The notes under the pieces: generated by a model
The model's input: the letters and a program-made list of their open reading frames with translations, nothing else
Database searches by the model: none
Told to the model about the DNA's origin: nothing
Origin: Rhizobium sp. P38BS-XIX
GTDB taxonomy: Bacteria; Pseudomonadota; Alphaproteobacteria; Rhizobiales; Rhizobiaceae
Assembly: GCF_012641435.1 (NCBI RefSeq)
Contig: NZ_JABAIJ010000012.1
Location: 62,001-126,000, forward strand
Direction: 5' to 3'
Length of the DNA stretch: 64,000 nt
Position numbers and translations under genes: made by a program
Part shown: positions 53,857 to 62,519 of the stretch, piece by piece
Layout: each line of letters starts with the position of its first letter
Numbering within the stretch: the first letter of the stretch is position 1

Positions 53857-54918
53857 ATGAGGACGATCGGAGCGCTCGCCTTTTTGCTCGCAAGCACGTC
53901 TTTGACGCTTGCAGGCCCGGTGGAAAATGACTCGTTCATCGGTCAGATGGGCGCGTTTAATAACGCATTCGTCAGCCAGGCCACTGGCAACAACGAAGCA
54001 CTGACCCTTCAGGGCGGCGTCGGCAATTTTGCCGTTACCCGTCAGGACAAGGCAAAGTCCAACACCTCTGACATCTTGCAGTTTGGCACCGGCAACTTCG
54101 CGACTGCCAATCAGAAGGGCAAGACCAACGATCAGAGCACCCTGCAGGTCGGTGCTTTCAACACCGCTACGACCATGCAGCGTGATGGCGCGAAGAACGC
54201 GTCGACGATCAGCCAGTTCGGCTTCGGCAACGGCGCGATGGTCGATCAGTCCAAGGGCGACAACTCGCAGGATACGCTGCAGGTTGGCGGCCTGAACTTC
54301 GCATCGATCAACCAGACCGATGGCTCGCACGGCTCCAACACCTCGAGCACCATGCAGTTTGGTTGGGGCAACGATGCCTTCGTGAACCAGGACGGCGGCC
54401 GCAACGACCAGACGACGCTGCAGGTCGGCAGGGGTAATTTCGCCTCTACCTCGCAGTCCGACGTCATCGGGCACAATGGCAATGACTCCTCTACGACCCA
54501 ATTCGGGTGGGGAAACATGTCCTTTGCCCGTCAGGCCGGCGGCAACAACTCTCAGGATACGTTCCAGGCGGGCGGACGTAACTTCGCCACCACACGCCAG
54601 CTCTCGTTCATCGGTTCGAACGAATCCAGTACCGCGCAATTCGGTATCGGCAATACGGCCATGACGGCCCAGATCGCCAACCCGCTCGGCTCCAACGATT
54701 CTCTGATCGTTCAGGCCGGCTATCAAAATACGGCGATCGCGTCGCAGTCCGGCGTCCAGACCTCGTGGCCAGTTGGTGGTTCCAACCTTCAGCGAACCAT
54801 TCAGATCGGCAGCGGAAACTATGCTCTCACCTCGCAGACCAGTTCCAGCGGGCTGTCGAATACGTCGGTGACCGCACAGTTCGGCTACAGAAACACCGCC
54901 ATTGCAATCCAGCACTAA
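53857..54918 (+). CDS. csgA: Major curlin subunit with 14 repeats (CsgA-like)
   Basis: 353 residues, ATG 53857 preceded by AAGGAG. A signal peptide (IGALAFLLASTSLTLA) is cleaved near LAG-PV. The rest is a regular array of 14 curlin units of about 22-30 residues, each with a QxGxxNxAxxxQ core, such as LQFGTGNFATANQ and LQVGAFNTATTMQ. Most units alternate between QFG and QV/AG types, giving a two-unit period. The length is more than twice that of E. coli CsgA (five repeats), so each monomer would form a long beta-helix. It is the first gene of the csg operon and the likely main fibre protein. Confidence 0.87.
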   Translation: MRTIGALAFLLASTSLTLAGPVENDSFIGQMGAFNNAFVSQATGNNEALTLQGGVGNFAVTRQDKAKSNTSDILQFGTGNFATANQKGKTNDQSTLQVGAFNTATTMQRDGAKNASTISQFGFGNGAMVDQSKGDNSQDTLQVGGLNFASINQTDGSHGSNTSSTMQFGWGNDAFVNQDGGRNDQTTLQVGRGNFASTSQSDVIGHNGNDSSTTQFGWGNMSFARQAGGNNSQDTFQAGGRNFATTRQLSFIGSNESSTAQFGIGNTAMTAQIANPLGSNDSLIVQAGYQNTAIASQSGVQTSWPVGGSNLQRTIQIGSGNYALTSQTSSSGLSNTSVTAQFGYRNTAIAIQH

Positions 54919-54941
54919 GCGAGACGAGGAGGCGAACTGAA

Positions 54942-55370
54942 ATGTCCGCCTCCTCCTTCATTGCGGCCGAGCGTCTCAAGTCACCGAGAGATCGTCGCAA
55001 GATACGCGCATTCGTCAGCCTGTCGAAATCTCTAGCCCTTCTGAGCTTTTTCTTCTCGTGCGTCCTGCCGGCAGCATCTCGAGCGCAGGTGGAGTGCGTG
55101 ATCTCAACGAGCATGCGGGAACAGTTTCTTGTCGTGAAGGCAATTGCGATGTCACCTACGGCAATGTCGGGAACATACAGGCTGATGCTCGTAAGACAGG
55201 GAGCCGGCGGTATGAGCCAAAGCATTCAGCAGGGCAAATTCGACTATCAACCAGGGTCCGACGGGCTACTCAGCACAACAATCGTCAATCTGGCGAATAA
55301 GACACAAGTAAGTGCAACGCTATTGATCGAAACGGATCGAGGTACGTCACAATGCGGATTACCAAAATGA
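54942..55370 (+). CDS. csgH: CsgH-type curli chaperone, second copy
   Basis: 142 residues from ATG 54942 behind GAGGAGG, 23 bases after the curlin stop. A long basic N-terminus precedes a hydrophobic signal (LALLSFFFSCVLPAASRA). The mature domain begins VECVISTS and ends TSQCGLPK; Cys52 and Cys138 correspond to the cysteine pair of the copy at 10573. Low identity but same size and strand layout. It probably keeps the 14-repeat curlin soluble in the periplasm. Confidence 0.68.
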   Translation: MSASSFIAAERLKSPRDRRKIRAFVSLSKSLALLSFFFSCVLPAASRAQVECVISTSMREQFLVVKAIAMSPTAMSGTYRLMLVRQGAGGMSQSIQQGKFDYQPGSDGLLSTTIVNLANKTQVSATLLIETDRGTSQCGLPK

Positions 55371-55879
55371 AACGGATGATCCAATCGAAGTTGGCTGCAA
55401 GCGCCGCCATTGCGATCGCGGTAATGACTTTGCCGATGGCAAGCGAATGCTACGCCGAGAGCGCTTACATCGCGCAGGTCCCAGTTACGGTCACCACTAC
55501 GCTGACATTCGGCAACGGCATGACGCAGCAGCAGCCGGATCAATATCGCCCTTCATCGCATTCCATGCCGGTTAATATTGCCGGCCTGCCGGAAGCATCG
55601 GCAATGGTCCGCGGAAACAATCTGTCACAGACGATGGAAATCGGCATGCGCAACAGCGTGTATCACCTTCAGTCCGGCGGCAACAATATTTCGACCGCGG
55701 GCGTGATCGGCAATTACGGCAATGTGAATGTCCTCCAGTCCGGCAATAATCTCAGATCAAACGTCCTGTTGCTGAATGGAGCGGGATTGAACGTCAGTGT
55801 TCTTCAGCCAGCAGGATCGGCACCGGTCAATGTCTTGATCGCGCGATTGCCGAATGGTGCGTTGCTTATCAAGCGTTGA
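55352..55879 (+). CDS. CsgB-like curlin nucleator protein
   Basis: 175 residues. ATG 55352 has GAGGT nine bases upstream; ATG 55367 forms ATGA with the csgH stop and is also possible. A signal peptide (cleaved near CYA-ES) is followed by a non-repeat part and three to four degenerate curlin units: LSQTMEIGMRNSVYHLQSGGNN, VIGNYGNVNVLQSGNN and LNGAGLNVSVLQPAG. The last unit ends LPNGALLIKR; a basic tail is typical of CsgB, which anchors and nucleates fibres at the cell surface. Confidence 0.75.
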   Translation: MRITKMKRMIQSKLAASAAIAIAVMTLPMASECYAESAYIAQVPVTVTTTLTFGNGMTQQQPDQYRPSSHSMPVNIAGLPEASAMVRGNNLSQTMEIGMRNSVYHLQSGGNNISTAGVIGNYGNVNVLQSGNNLRSNVLLLNGAGLNVSVLQPAGSAPVNVLIARLPNGALLIKR

Positions 55880-55922
55880 GTAGACGCTGCGGCGTCTGAA
55901 ACAGAGAGGGAGAAGAATTGTA

Positions 55923-56231
55923 ATGATCGTACGTGTGACAATGATCGCAGCCGGTATGGCTGCCATGACGGCGATGTCGGCGATAGCAGGGCAATTGGTC
56001 TATCAGCCGACGAACCCGACATTTGGCGGCAATGCGCTGAATGGCTCGTTCCTGCTGTCTACGGCACAGACACAGGGTGCCGGCGTGAAATCCGGCCAGC
56101 AGCAGACTCCGGATCTTTCCGGTCTCGACAACGCTCTCAGCAATCTCGGAAACACAAATCAAGGCGCCGGCTCGGGCGGAGCAGCGCCGGTGATTGTGAT
56201 CCAGAGCGGTCAGGTACCCACTACACCCTAA
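55923..56231 (+). CDS. csgF: Curli assembly protein CsgF
   Basis: 102 residues, ATG 55923 after GGGAGAAG. A signal peptide is cleaved near AIA-GQ, after which the diagnostic N-terminus GQLVYQPTNPTFGGNALNG appears. This segment inserts into the CsgG pore. The C-terminal part is a Gly/Gln-rich linker and short beta region. It couples curlin export to nucleation. Confidence 0.92.
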   Translation: MIVRVTMIAAGMAAMTAMSAIAGQLVYQPTNPTFGGNALNGSFLLSTAQTQGAGVKSGQQQTPDLSGLDNALSNLGNTNQGAGSGGAAPVIVIQSGQVPTTP

Positions 56232-56274
56232 GCCGGATTGTTTGCGTCACTATTGTAATTTCGGGGGGATGTTG

Positions 56275-57255
56275 ATGTCACGAATTGGTTTTCCTGTCGC
56301 AGCCGTCTTGTGCGGACTGGGTCTCGGGGGCTGTGCTGCCGCGGGCAGTAGTCTCGATCCCATGAGCACACCGGCTACGCTTATGCCCGCCACAAAAACG
56401 GGTGTTGCATTGGAGAGTCTGCCGCAGCCAAGGCAAAAGCTTGATGTGGCGGTTTACTCATTTCCAGATCTGACCGGGCAAAATAAGCCGAACGAAAACT
56501 TCGCTGAATTTTCCCGTGCTCTGACCCAGGGCGGCGCGCAGATGCTGACCGACGTTCTGACCAAGGCCGGCAACGGCGATTGGTTCAATGTCGTCGAGCG
56601 CACCGATCTGCAGTCGCTCTTGCAGGAGCGGCAGATCATCCAGAACACGCGCGCCGCAGTTTATGGCGCAAAATCCGGAGGCATGCCGCCGCTGCGCTTT
56701 GCAGGCGTTCTGCTCGACGGCGGCATCATAGGTTACGATTCAAACGAAACCACCGGCGGCCTGGGTGCGAACTATCTTGGCATCGGCGGGAACACCCAGT
56801 ATCGCAAGGATATCGTCACCGTATCCCTGCGCGCCGTCAGCGTCAGCACCGGCCGCGTTCTGGCCTCGGTGACGACAACCAAGACCATCTACTCCGTTCA
56901 ACTGCAGGGTTCGGCATTCCGCTTCGTCGGTGTCGACCAGCTGCTGCAGATCGAAGGAGGCATCACCCGGAACGCTCCGACGACGCTTGGCGTCCAGGAA
57001 GGCATACAGCTCGCGGTCTATTCCCTTATCTTCGAGGGCGTGAAGAACGGCCTGTGGGAGTTTAGAGATCCGAGCGCCGGCGCCACGTTCATGCGCTACC
57101 TTCAGGAGCATCAAAGGGCCATGACGTACAAGCTGGATGCCAACGGCAGGCCGATCGCGCCGGCCGTCGACCCCCAGCAGGTCAGCTCCACCACACCCGT
57201 CGTTGATACCGCGCCTAAACCTGTAGCAGTCGTCGACAAATCGAAGAGCTCATGA
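56275..57255 (+). CDS. csgG: Curli secretion channel lipoprotein CsgG
   Basis: About 326 residues from ATG 56275, with a GGGGGG site upstream; the frame also offers ATG 56269 and TTG 56242. Lipobox LGLGGC with Cys20 as lipidation site. CsgG landmarks: KLDVAVYSFPDLTGQNKPNE, WFNVVERTDLQSLLQERQII, FAGVLLDGGIIGYDSNETTGGLGANYLGI and KTIYSVQLQGSAF. It forms the nonameric outer-membrane pore that exports curlins. The C-terminal tail is Pro/Thr-rich. No csgE gene is present in the window. Confidence 0.93.
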   Translation: MSRIGFPVAAVLCGLGLGGCAAAGSSLDPMSTPATLMPATKTGVALESLPQPRQKLDVAVYSFPDLTGQNKPNENFAEFSRALTQGGAQMLTDVLTKAGNGDWFNVVERTDLQSLLQERQIIQNTRAAVYGAKSGGMPPLRFAGVLLDGGIIGYDSNETTGGLGANYLGIGGNTQYRKDIVTVSLRAVSVSTGRVLASVTTTKTIYSVQLQGSAFRFVGVDQLLQIEGGITRNAPTTLGVQEGIQLAVYSLIFEGVKNGLWEFRDPSAGATFMRYLQEHQRAMTYKLDANGRPIAPAVDPQQVSSTTPVVDTAPKPVAVVDKSKSS

Positions 57256-57260
57256 AAACG

Positions 57261-57560
57261 CTATCGATGTTGGATCATCTTCCGGCAGATATCGGACTGG
57301 GCGTTTTCCGGTCCGCAGCTGACAGCTCTGTTTTGCGTGCTGTCGCTGGCGTTTGCCTTGGGCAGGGACTTGGCGGTCGGCGCCTTCCCAAGGTTGTCTT
57401 TCCTTCCAATCGGGAGACGTCCCTTCACCTGCGGGATGGTGGTCTCCGAAAAGCCGGCGCGACGGATCGCGGGCTGATCGATAGCAAAGGCCTCAACGGA
57501 GACGAGCGTAGTCGCCAGCGTGACAAGGATGACTGTGAGGATTTGATTGCGATGTGCCAT
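57261..57560 (-). CDS. Small secreted protein downstream of csgG
   Basis: 99 residues from ATG 57560 with GAGG upstream. A clear signal peptide (ILTVILVTLATTLVSVEAFA) precedes a basic 73-residue mature part with two cysteines near the end (VSCGPENAQSDICRKM). No known family. It is convergent with csgG (stops 5 bases apart), and may belong with the next small secreted gene. Confidence 0.5.
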   Translation of the reverse strand: MAHRNQILTVILVTLATTLVSVEAFAIDQPAIRRAGFSETTIPQVKGRLPIGRKDNLGKAPTAKSLPKANASDSTQNRAVSCGPENAQSDICRKMIQHR

Positions 57561-57675
57561 TTCGATGTTGTCCTCAAAGATCATGAGAGTGAACTGATAT
57601 TCAGCCATGGTTCCGTATGTCGCGAAGCTTCAAACTCATACGAAAGCGTGGCTTGACTGTGGTTGCTAACGCTAT

Positions 57676-58017
57676 TCAGCGCCCGACCGTTCCCTGGCCG
57701 ACGGTTGGCAGCTGGTTGTCTGCAGGCGCTGGAGCCGCCCGCTCGGTGACGCCGCTGCCGACATTGGGAAAGATACTGGTTACCAAAGGCCCCGGCGCGC
57801 GATCACGCACCAAATGCTTTGGTCTTTGCAGGTTTCCGCGTCGCTGCGTCGGCCGTTCAGGCGCTCCCATCACAGCGGTTTCGGGAAGTTGCTCGATAAA
57901 TGCCGGATTCGTTCCCGTCGGAGGAGTTTGCTGCATATAGCTTTCACCAAACACCGCGCCGCCGCTGAACGAAAGCATGGTAGCGAGCGAATATCCTGCG
58001 AGAATCAATGATGACAT
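57676..58017 (-). CDS. Small secreted Pro-rich protein
   Basis: 113 residues from ATG 58017; a TTG at 58047 is possible. Signal peptide (LILAGYSLATMLSFSGGAVFG), then a proline-rich unstructured mature part (YMQQTPPTGTNPAFIEQLPE ... ERAAPAPADNQLPTVGQG). No family recognised. Same strand as the previous small secreted gene, 115 bases upstream of it; upstream lies an AT-rich promoter region. Confidence 0.5.
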   Translation of the reverse strand: MSSLILAGYSLATMLSFSGGAVFGESYMQQTPPTGTNPAFIEQLPETAVMGAPERPTQRRGNLQRPKHLVRDRAPGPLVTSIFPNVGSGVTERAAPAPADNQLPTVGQGTVGR

Positions 58018-58189
58018 CAGAATTTTCCCAGTTTTCACAAATAACAATGAACAATATTATCTACAATTTCCGCGTGAAAACGCAGATTATTACAGATATA
58101 ATCTTCTTATAGTTTTAAATTCTCCGTAACTCTATTCGACATTATTGTTCATTCATTGTAAAATTGCAAACTAAATTGTGGAGGGATGT

Positions 58190-58849
58190 ATGCGTTTATC
58201 TTGGAAATTGGCGACATGCGGCGCAGTTATTCTGCTTTCGCAGGCCGCTGTGACACTGGTGTTCGGGGCGGATAATGAGACCACCAAGCCGCAATCCGAT
58301 CCTCCCAAAGTGGCGACAGAGCCAAACAAAACCGAACCAAACAAAACCGAACCAAACAACGAGGCCCCTGCGGTTAGCGGGTCGAGCACGGCACCAAATG
58401 CTCTCCCTGCCGGGGCTCAGATCAAAGAGCAGAAATTTGCTTCATGGACACTGCAATGCAGTAGCGACAAGGCATTGAAGCCGCCGTGCCAGATCGTGTA
58501 CCGGCTGGCGTCACCGGATGACAAGCAGGTGTATATGGTGATCAGCATGGCGCGCTCCGCTGATAGCAAAGTTGGGATGCAAATGGCTCTCCCGCTTGGT
58601 TTTTCGGTTCAAGGCGGTGTGAAGATCGGATTTGGCGCGAAGTATTCGACGATGGCAAAGATATCCCGGTGCACGACACAGGGGTGCCTCGTCGAAGGTG
58701 TATGCCCACCCGGAATGCTCGAAGCTTTGCTGAAAGAGAAAACGGGGAAAGTCACGATCCGGATGATGCAGGGAAATACAGCCGACTTACCCGTCTCGCT
58801 GGACGGTTTTGGCGCAGCCTACCAGGCTATGCTGGCGAATGCCGGATGA
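58190..58849 (+). CDS. Invasion-associated locus B (IalB) family protein
   Basis: 219 residues from ATG 58190 behind GGAGGG; an in-frame GTG at 58178 is less likely. A signal peptide precedes a Thr/Pro/Asn-rich linker containing tandem NKTEP units. The IalB domain follows: KFASWTLQCSSDKALKPPCQIVYRL, with paired cysteines, MQMALPLGFSVQGGVKIGF, CTTQGCLVEG and a GFGAAYQAML end. IalB proteins are periplasmic in many Rhizobiales and were first linked to host-cell invasion in Bartonella. The role in this organism is unknown. Confidence 0.85.
   Translation: MRLSWKLATCGAVILLSQAAVTLVFGADNETTKPQSDPPKVATEPNKTEPNKTEPNNEAPAVSGSSTAPNALPAGAQIKEQKFASWTLQCSSDKALKPPCQIVYRLASPDDKQVYMVISMARSADSKVGMQMALPLGFSVQGGVKIGFGAKYSTMAKISRCTTQGCLVEGVCPPGMLEALLKEKTGKVTIRMMQGNTADLPVSLDGFGAAYQAMLANAG
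58322..58364 (+). repeat. 15-base tandem repeat in the IalB linker
   Basis: CCAAACAAAACCGAA is repeated twice in full, with a third partial copy, and encodes NKTEP units. It is in frame, so copy changes would alter the linker length without shifting the frame. Confidence 0.75.
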
Positions 58850-58920
58850 TCGGAGCCTATGGGGATCCGATCGAAGGCTGATCGCTGCGGTGGAAAAAGG
58901 CGGAATGCCGGCAACAACAC

Positions 58921-59646
58921 CTACGTTGCGAGAAATCCGCCGTCGACGTTCAAGACGGCTCCGGTCATCATGTCGGTATCCGACGACAACAGCATGATAA
59001 CCACCTTCGCGACGTCATCGACCTCGGCAAAACGGCCGATGGGATGGCGCGCCATCATCGGTTCGGATTTGGCCGGATCGCTCCAGGCTCTGAATGCAAG
59101 TTCGGTCAATGTAATGGTAGGCGCCACTGCATTCACACGGATGCGATGCGGCCCCAATTCCTTGGCGAGAACACGGGTTGCCCCTTCCAACCCGGCCTTT
59201 GAGGCCGCGTAGCAAAGATGCTCAGGAAAGCCGCGATGGCCGGCAATCGAGGTGATGTTGACGATTGCGCCGCCGCCGCCGGCCGCCACGCGAGCACGTG
59301 CGAATTCCTGGCAGGTGATGAGGGCTGCACGCAGGTTGATGCCCATCACGGCTTCATAGCCATCCTCCGTCATATCAAGGCTCGATTCCAGCACGTTGAT
59401 CCCGGCGCTGTTGATCAGGAAATCGGCTGTTCCCGCTTCTTTCATCGCGGCGCGCGTCGCGGCCACATCGGCGAGGTCGACGACGATCGAACGACCACCA
59501 ATCTTGGCGCGCAAGCCCTCCAGATCCGACGCGGTCCGGCTGAGGGCGATCACTTCGGCTCCCCGCTCCGCCATGATCTTCGCACAGGCACGACCGATTC
59601 CCTTGCCTGCGCCAGTGACGATGACGGATTTACCGGCAAACTGCAT
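58921..59646 (-). CDS. Short-chain dehydrogenase/reductase (carbonyl reductase/L-xylulose reductase-like)
   Basis: 241 residues from ATG 59646 behind GGGAGGAGA. Nucleotide motif TGAGKGIG spans residues 11-18, then INSAGI, a catalytic Ser in NITSIAG, and YAASK. The C-terminus VLNVDGGFLAT is typical. The closest style is DCXR/L-xylulose reductase, acting on sugars or dicarbonyls. It is separated from the MscS gene by 75 bases in the same direction and may be co-transcribed. Confidence 0.83.
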   Translation of the reverse strand: MQFAGKSVIVTGAGKGIGRACAKIMAERGAEVIALSRTASDLEGLRAKIGGRSIVVDLADVAATRAAMKEAGTADFLINSAGINVLESSLDMTEDGYEAVMGINLRAALITCQEFARARVAAGGGGAIVNITSIAGHRGFPEHLCYAASKAGLEGATRVLAKELGPHRIRVNAVAPTITLTELAFRAWSDPAKSEPMMARHPIGRFAEVDDVAKVVIMLLSSDTDMMTGAVLNVDGGFLAT

Positions 59647-59721
59647 ATCTCTTCTCCTCCCGAAGCCTAAGGCTTTCAACAACTAGGACAAAGCTTCCGA
59701 AAGCGAAAGCTTTGAACGGCA

Positions 59722-61926
59722 TTACGTCGTGGGAGCGAGAAGCGGCGTGATCGATCTGCTTGCGAGGTTTATGCCTGCAGCCTGAAGTCTCTCCTTGTAT
59801 CGACGGTTTATCTCGCGGCCGACACCCCATTGCTGCAATGGAAGCGTCTTGACCGCGCCCTTCAGCACGACGCCATCGAGCCCGACCTGGTCCACTCCCC
59901 AGACATCGAAGGGTGCAACGATCTTGGAAGCGAAGCTGGAATCGGTCCGGATCTCCTCGCCAACCACCTTGAATATCCTTATGGCCTCTTCGATATCGGC
60001 CTGCACGTCGAGCGTGACGCTGACCGTATAGACACCGAAGCCTCGTGAACGGTTCTTGATCGCCTTGATCGTCGAGAACGGGATGGAATGAAGCGCACCG
60101 TCACCATCGCGGATCTTGACCGTTCGGATCGTCATGCCTTCGACGGTGCCGGCCCGGTCGCCGGTGTCCACGACGTCACCGATGGCGATCGTATCCTCCA
60201 GCAGCATGAAAAGACCGGTAATGACATCTTGGACAAGCTGCTGGGAGCCGAAGCCGACCGCAAGACCGACGACGCCGGCGCCCGCGATGAGCGGAGCGAC
60301 ATTGATGCCGATATTCGACAATACCCCGATGATCGTCAAAGCCGAGAGAGCGACGAAGGCGACATTGCGCAGCAACGGCAGCAGCGTCATGACCCGGGCC
60401 GATCTCTGACGGTCCGTCGAAGGGGACAAGGCATCAGATATCCAGGCGTCCAGGATCACCCAAAGAGCCCACGTGACGAAGATCACCGACGCGATCGAGA
60501 ATACGGACTGAAAGACCGACGCTCCGTCGTGGCTCGCCCAACCGATGATATCGAAACCCCAAAGACCAAGGCAGGCGATGACGGCACCCGCCGCGATCGC
60601 GAGCCTGACAAGCCGAAAGAGCAGGGAGCCGAAGCGATCGATGACGACCTCTCGCATTCTGGTGCGAAGGGGCCGCTTGCGCCTGTTCATCCGCGTGTTG
60701 AGGAAGCGCCCGAGGGCGGCAGACGCAATAAGAGCGATGACGATGACGGCCACCGATACGAAGGATTGGCTGAGGAAGCTTCCGTTGCGGGCGCCGAACA
60801 GCCGTGCGAACACGTTGAGGACGACGAAAGCGATACCGAGCTGATGCCAATGCGCGGCCAGCCAGACCGTCGCGCGGTTCAACGATGTCGAATACTCGTC
60901 GATATGCCGCCCTCTGACAATCAGCGTTCGAACGGTGCGTCGATGGCGAAGAATGATGTAGAGCGCAAAGAGCGGCACCGCGAGATCAAGGATCAGCGAG
61001 GCGAGATCGGCGGTGGCCGGGCCGATGGCGATTCTGATTTCCGGAACATTGGCAAGCGAGCTGGCAACCGCGATCCCCGACAATAGGCCGACCAGTGGGG
61101 CGAGCCTTCTCTGGGCGTAAGCGACGACCCGCCAGCCCTTGGACCGCACGAGGAACAACAGGAGGCATGCCGTCAGCTCGGAGCTTGCGAGCGCAAAGGC
61201 GAAGGGAGACGTCAAAAGCACGAATATGGCACGCGCCTGCGAGCCGTAGTCCAGAAGGACGAACCACGCCGCCGCGACGATGAAGCACAGCAGCAGTGGC
61301 AGCAAGCCCAGCAGCGCACGAAAGGTTGCTTCGCGCACGAGGGAGGCGGAGCTGACGCTTTTCGCCAATCTCGAGCGGATGCGCCGACGAACCCGCATGA
61401 GAACGAATAGAGCAGCGGCCGTGATCAAGGCCCATCCGGCGACCGACTTGATACTGAAGGAGCGCAGGTTGCTTTCGGCGTCTGGCGCCGACAGCCGTGT
61501 CTCGATCTGCGCTTGAGCCTGGCCGATCTTGACATCGACCGGAGCGCCCAGCGCAGCCGTAGGCACGCGCTCCCCGAGTTCGCGAAAGGAGGCGACGAGG
61601 GCTGCAACGAGGCCTTGGCCCTGACCGGGCTCTTCGTCTGTCGTGCCCTTGTCAGCAGTTCCCGCCGCTTTCGCTGAACCGTTCTGCGAGGCTGGCGTCG
61701 CGGCGCTCTCTACCCGCAGTTTCTTGGTCTGCTCGATCTGTTCGATGAGCTGATTGCGAAGCTTGTCGTCCTTCATCACCTCGACGAGTGCCGCAAGCGG
61801 ATCGGGAGCGGCAGGCTTTTCGGCGCTGGCTCCAGCGTTTGATACGGCCGAGGTTTGCTGCGCCATCGCAACACAGGCAAAAGAGAAAAACATCGCACAT
61901 GCGAGCAAGAAATTTTTCAAAATCAT
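59722..61926 (-). CDS. Large mechanosensitive channel (MscS family)
   Basis: 734 residues. N-terminal signal peptide (LLACAMFFSFACVAMA), a periplasmic helical region, then about nine to ten membrane segments. The MscS pore helix and beta domain follow: NIGINVAPLIAGAGVVGLAVGFGSQQLVQDVITGLFMLLEDT and DRAGTVEGMTIRTVKIRDGDG. It opens under membrane tension to release solutes on osmotic downshift. AGGAG directly abuts ATG 61926; a TTG at 61920 would have better spacing. Confidence 0.87.
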   Translation of the reverse strand: MILKNFLLACAMFFSFACVAMAQQTSAVSNAGASAEKPAAPDPLAALVEVMKDDKLRNQLIEQIEQTKKLRVESAATPASQNGSAKAAGTADKGTTDEEPGQGQGLVAALVASFRELGERVPTAALGAPVDVKIGQAQAQIETRLSAPDAESNLRSFSIKSVAGWALITAAALFVLMRVRRRIRSRLAKSVSSASLVREATFRALLGLLPLLLCFIVAAAWFVLLDYGSQARAIFVLLTSPFAFALASSELTACLLLFLVRSKGWRVVAYAQRRLAPLVGLLSGIAVASSLANVPEIRIAIGPATADLASLILDLAVPLFALYIILRHRRTVRTLIVRGRHIDEYSTSLNRATVWLAAHWHQLGIAFVVLNVFARLFGARNGSFLSQSFVSVAVIVIALIASAALGRFLNTRMNRRKRPLRTRMREVVIDRFGSLLFRLVRLAIAAGAVIACLGLWGFDIIGWASHDGASVFQSVFSIASVIFVTWALWVILDAWISDALSPSTDRQRSARVMTLLPLLRNVAFVALSALTIIGVLSNIGINVAPLIAGAGVVGLAVGFGSQQLVQDVITGLFMLLEDTIAIGDVVDTGDRAGTVEGMTIRTVKIRDGDGALHSIPFSTIKAIKNRSRGFGVYTVSVTLDVQADIEEAIRIFKVVGEEIRTDSSFASKIVAPFDVWGVDQVGLDGVVLKGAVKTLPLQQWGVGREINRRYKERLQAAGINLASRSITPLLAPTT

Positions 61927-62519
61927 CTCCTATATGGGCGGGTCTTCTCCCTGCGCAGTCGCCGCTCAGACGCTGCAGGCTTTCGTGCGACAACCGCTGC
62001 CAAACCATCCCGCGAATGGTTGAGACAGCATGCGACACGCGCCATGTCACCAGAGTAGGTTAGAGCCTTCGACAGAAAGGCAAGGCTGATAAGACCAAAG
62101 AAATCCCTCGATGCGTTGTTTGCGACTTTTCCGGATCGGCCCGCAAGGGCACATCTTGGGCGCCTTAGCCAATGAGCGGAACGACCGCCAAAGCCCAGCA
62201 TTGCGGGATTGCAATTCGACATCAAAGGCACTCCCGTTCGAAAAGACGCTGGTCTGCCGAATCTATCGATCGTGCGTCACACATCCGCTGTCTGCCGCAC
62301 CAATGCGGTCAAATCCGGCCATTCACCGGCGAGGCCGACTGTGCCACTGGGGAGATTGAGGGAACATTACGCCCAGATCAAAGGGCAGTGTTTTGAGCTG
62401 TCAGGACCGGCTCATCATGATCACGGTCACGAAGATACCAAGTTGCGGAGTTGCCGACTTTTGAAGCTCGTCGGACGCCGCCGTTTATGAAACCAAACGG
62501 CGGCGGCGGATTACTGAGA
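61927..62519. other. Intergenic region between the channel and transferase genes
   Basis: About 590 bases. The promoter of the MscS gene should lie at its left end. A hairpin CGCCGCCGTTT (62476-62486) / AAACGGCGGCG (62495-62505) sits 15 bases past the glutathione transferase stop and may end that transcript, though no T-run follows. No gene, RNA or mobile element is convincing. Confidence 0.5.
62476..62505 (-). terminator. Hairpin after the glutathione transferase gene
   Basis: Perfect 11-base stem with an 8-base loop, 14 bases past the minus-strand stop at 62520. It lacks a T-run, so its strength as a terminator is uncertain. Confidence 0.5.

Noticed and set aside
53698..54915. 405-codon minus-strand frame opposite the 14-repeat curlin
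   Set aside because: Its apparent repeats are the complement of the curlin repeats; no signal, ribosome site or family.
53857..54918. Curlin repeats considered as a possible CRISPR-like or minisatellite array
   Set aside because: Units vary in length and DNA sequence, stay in frame and encode the QxGxxN curlin core, so this is a protein repeat.
60088..61086. 332-codon plus-strand frame opposite the MscS channel gene
   Set aside because: Very rich in Arg/Asp, without membrane or domain features; complement of hydrophobic codons.
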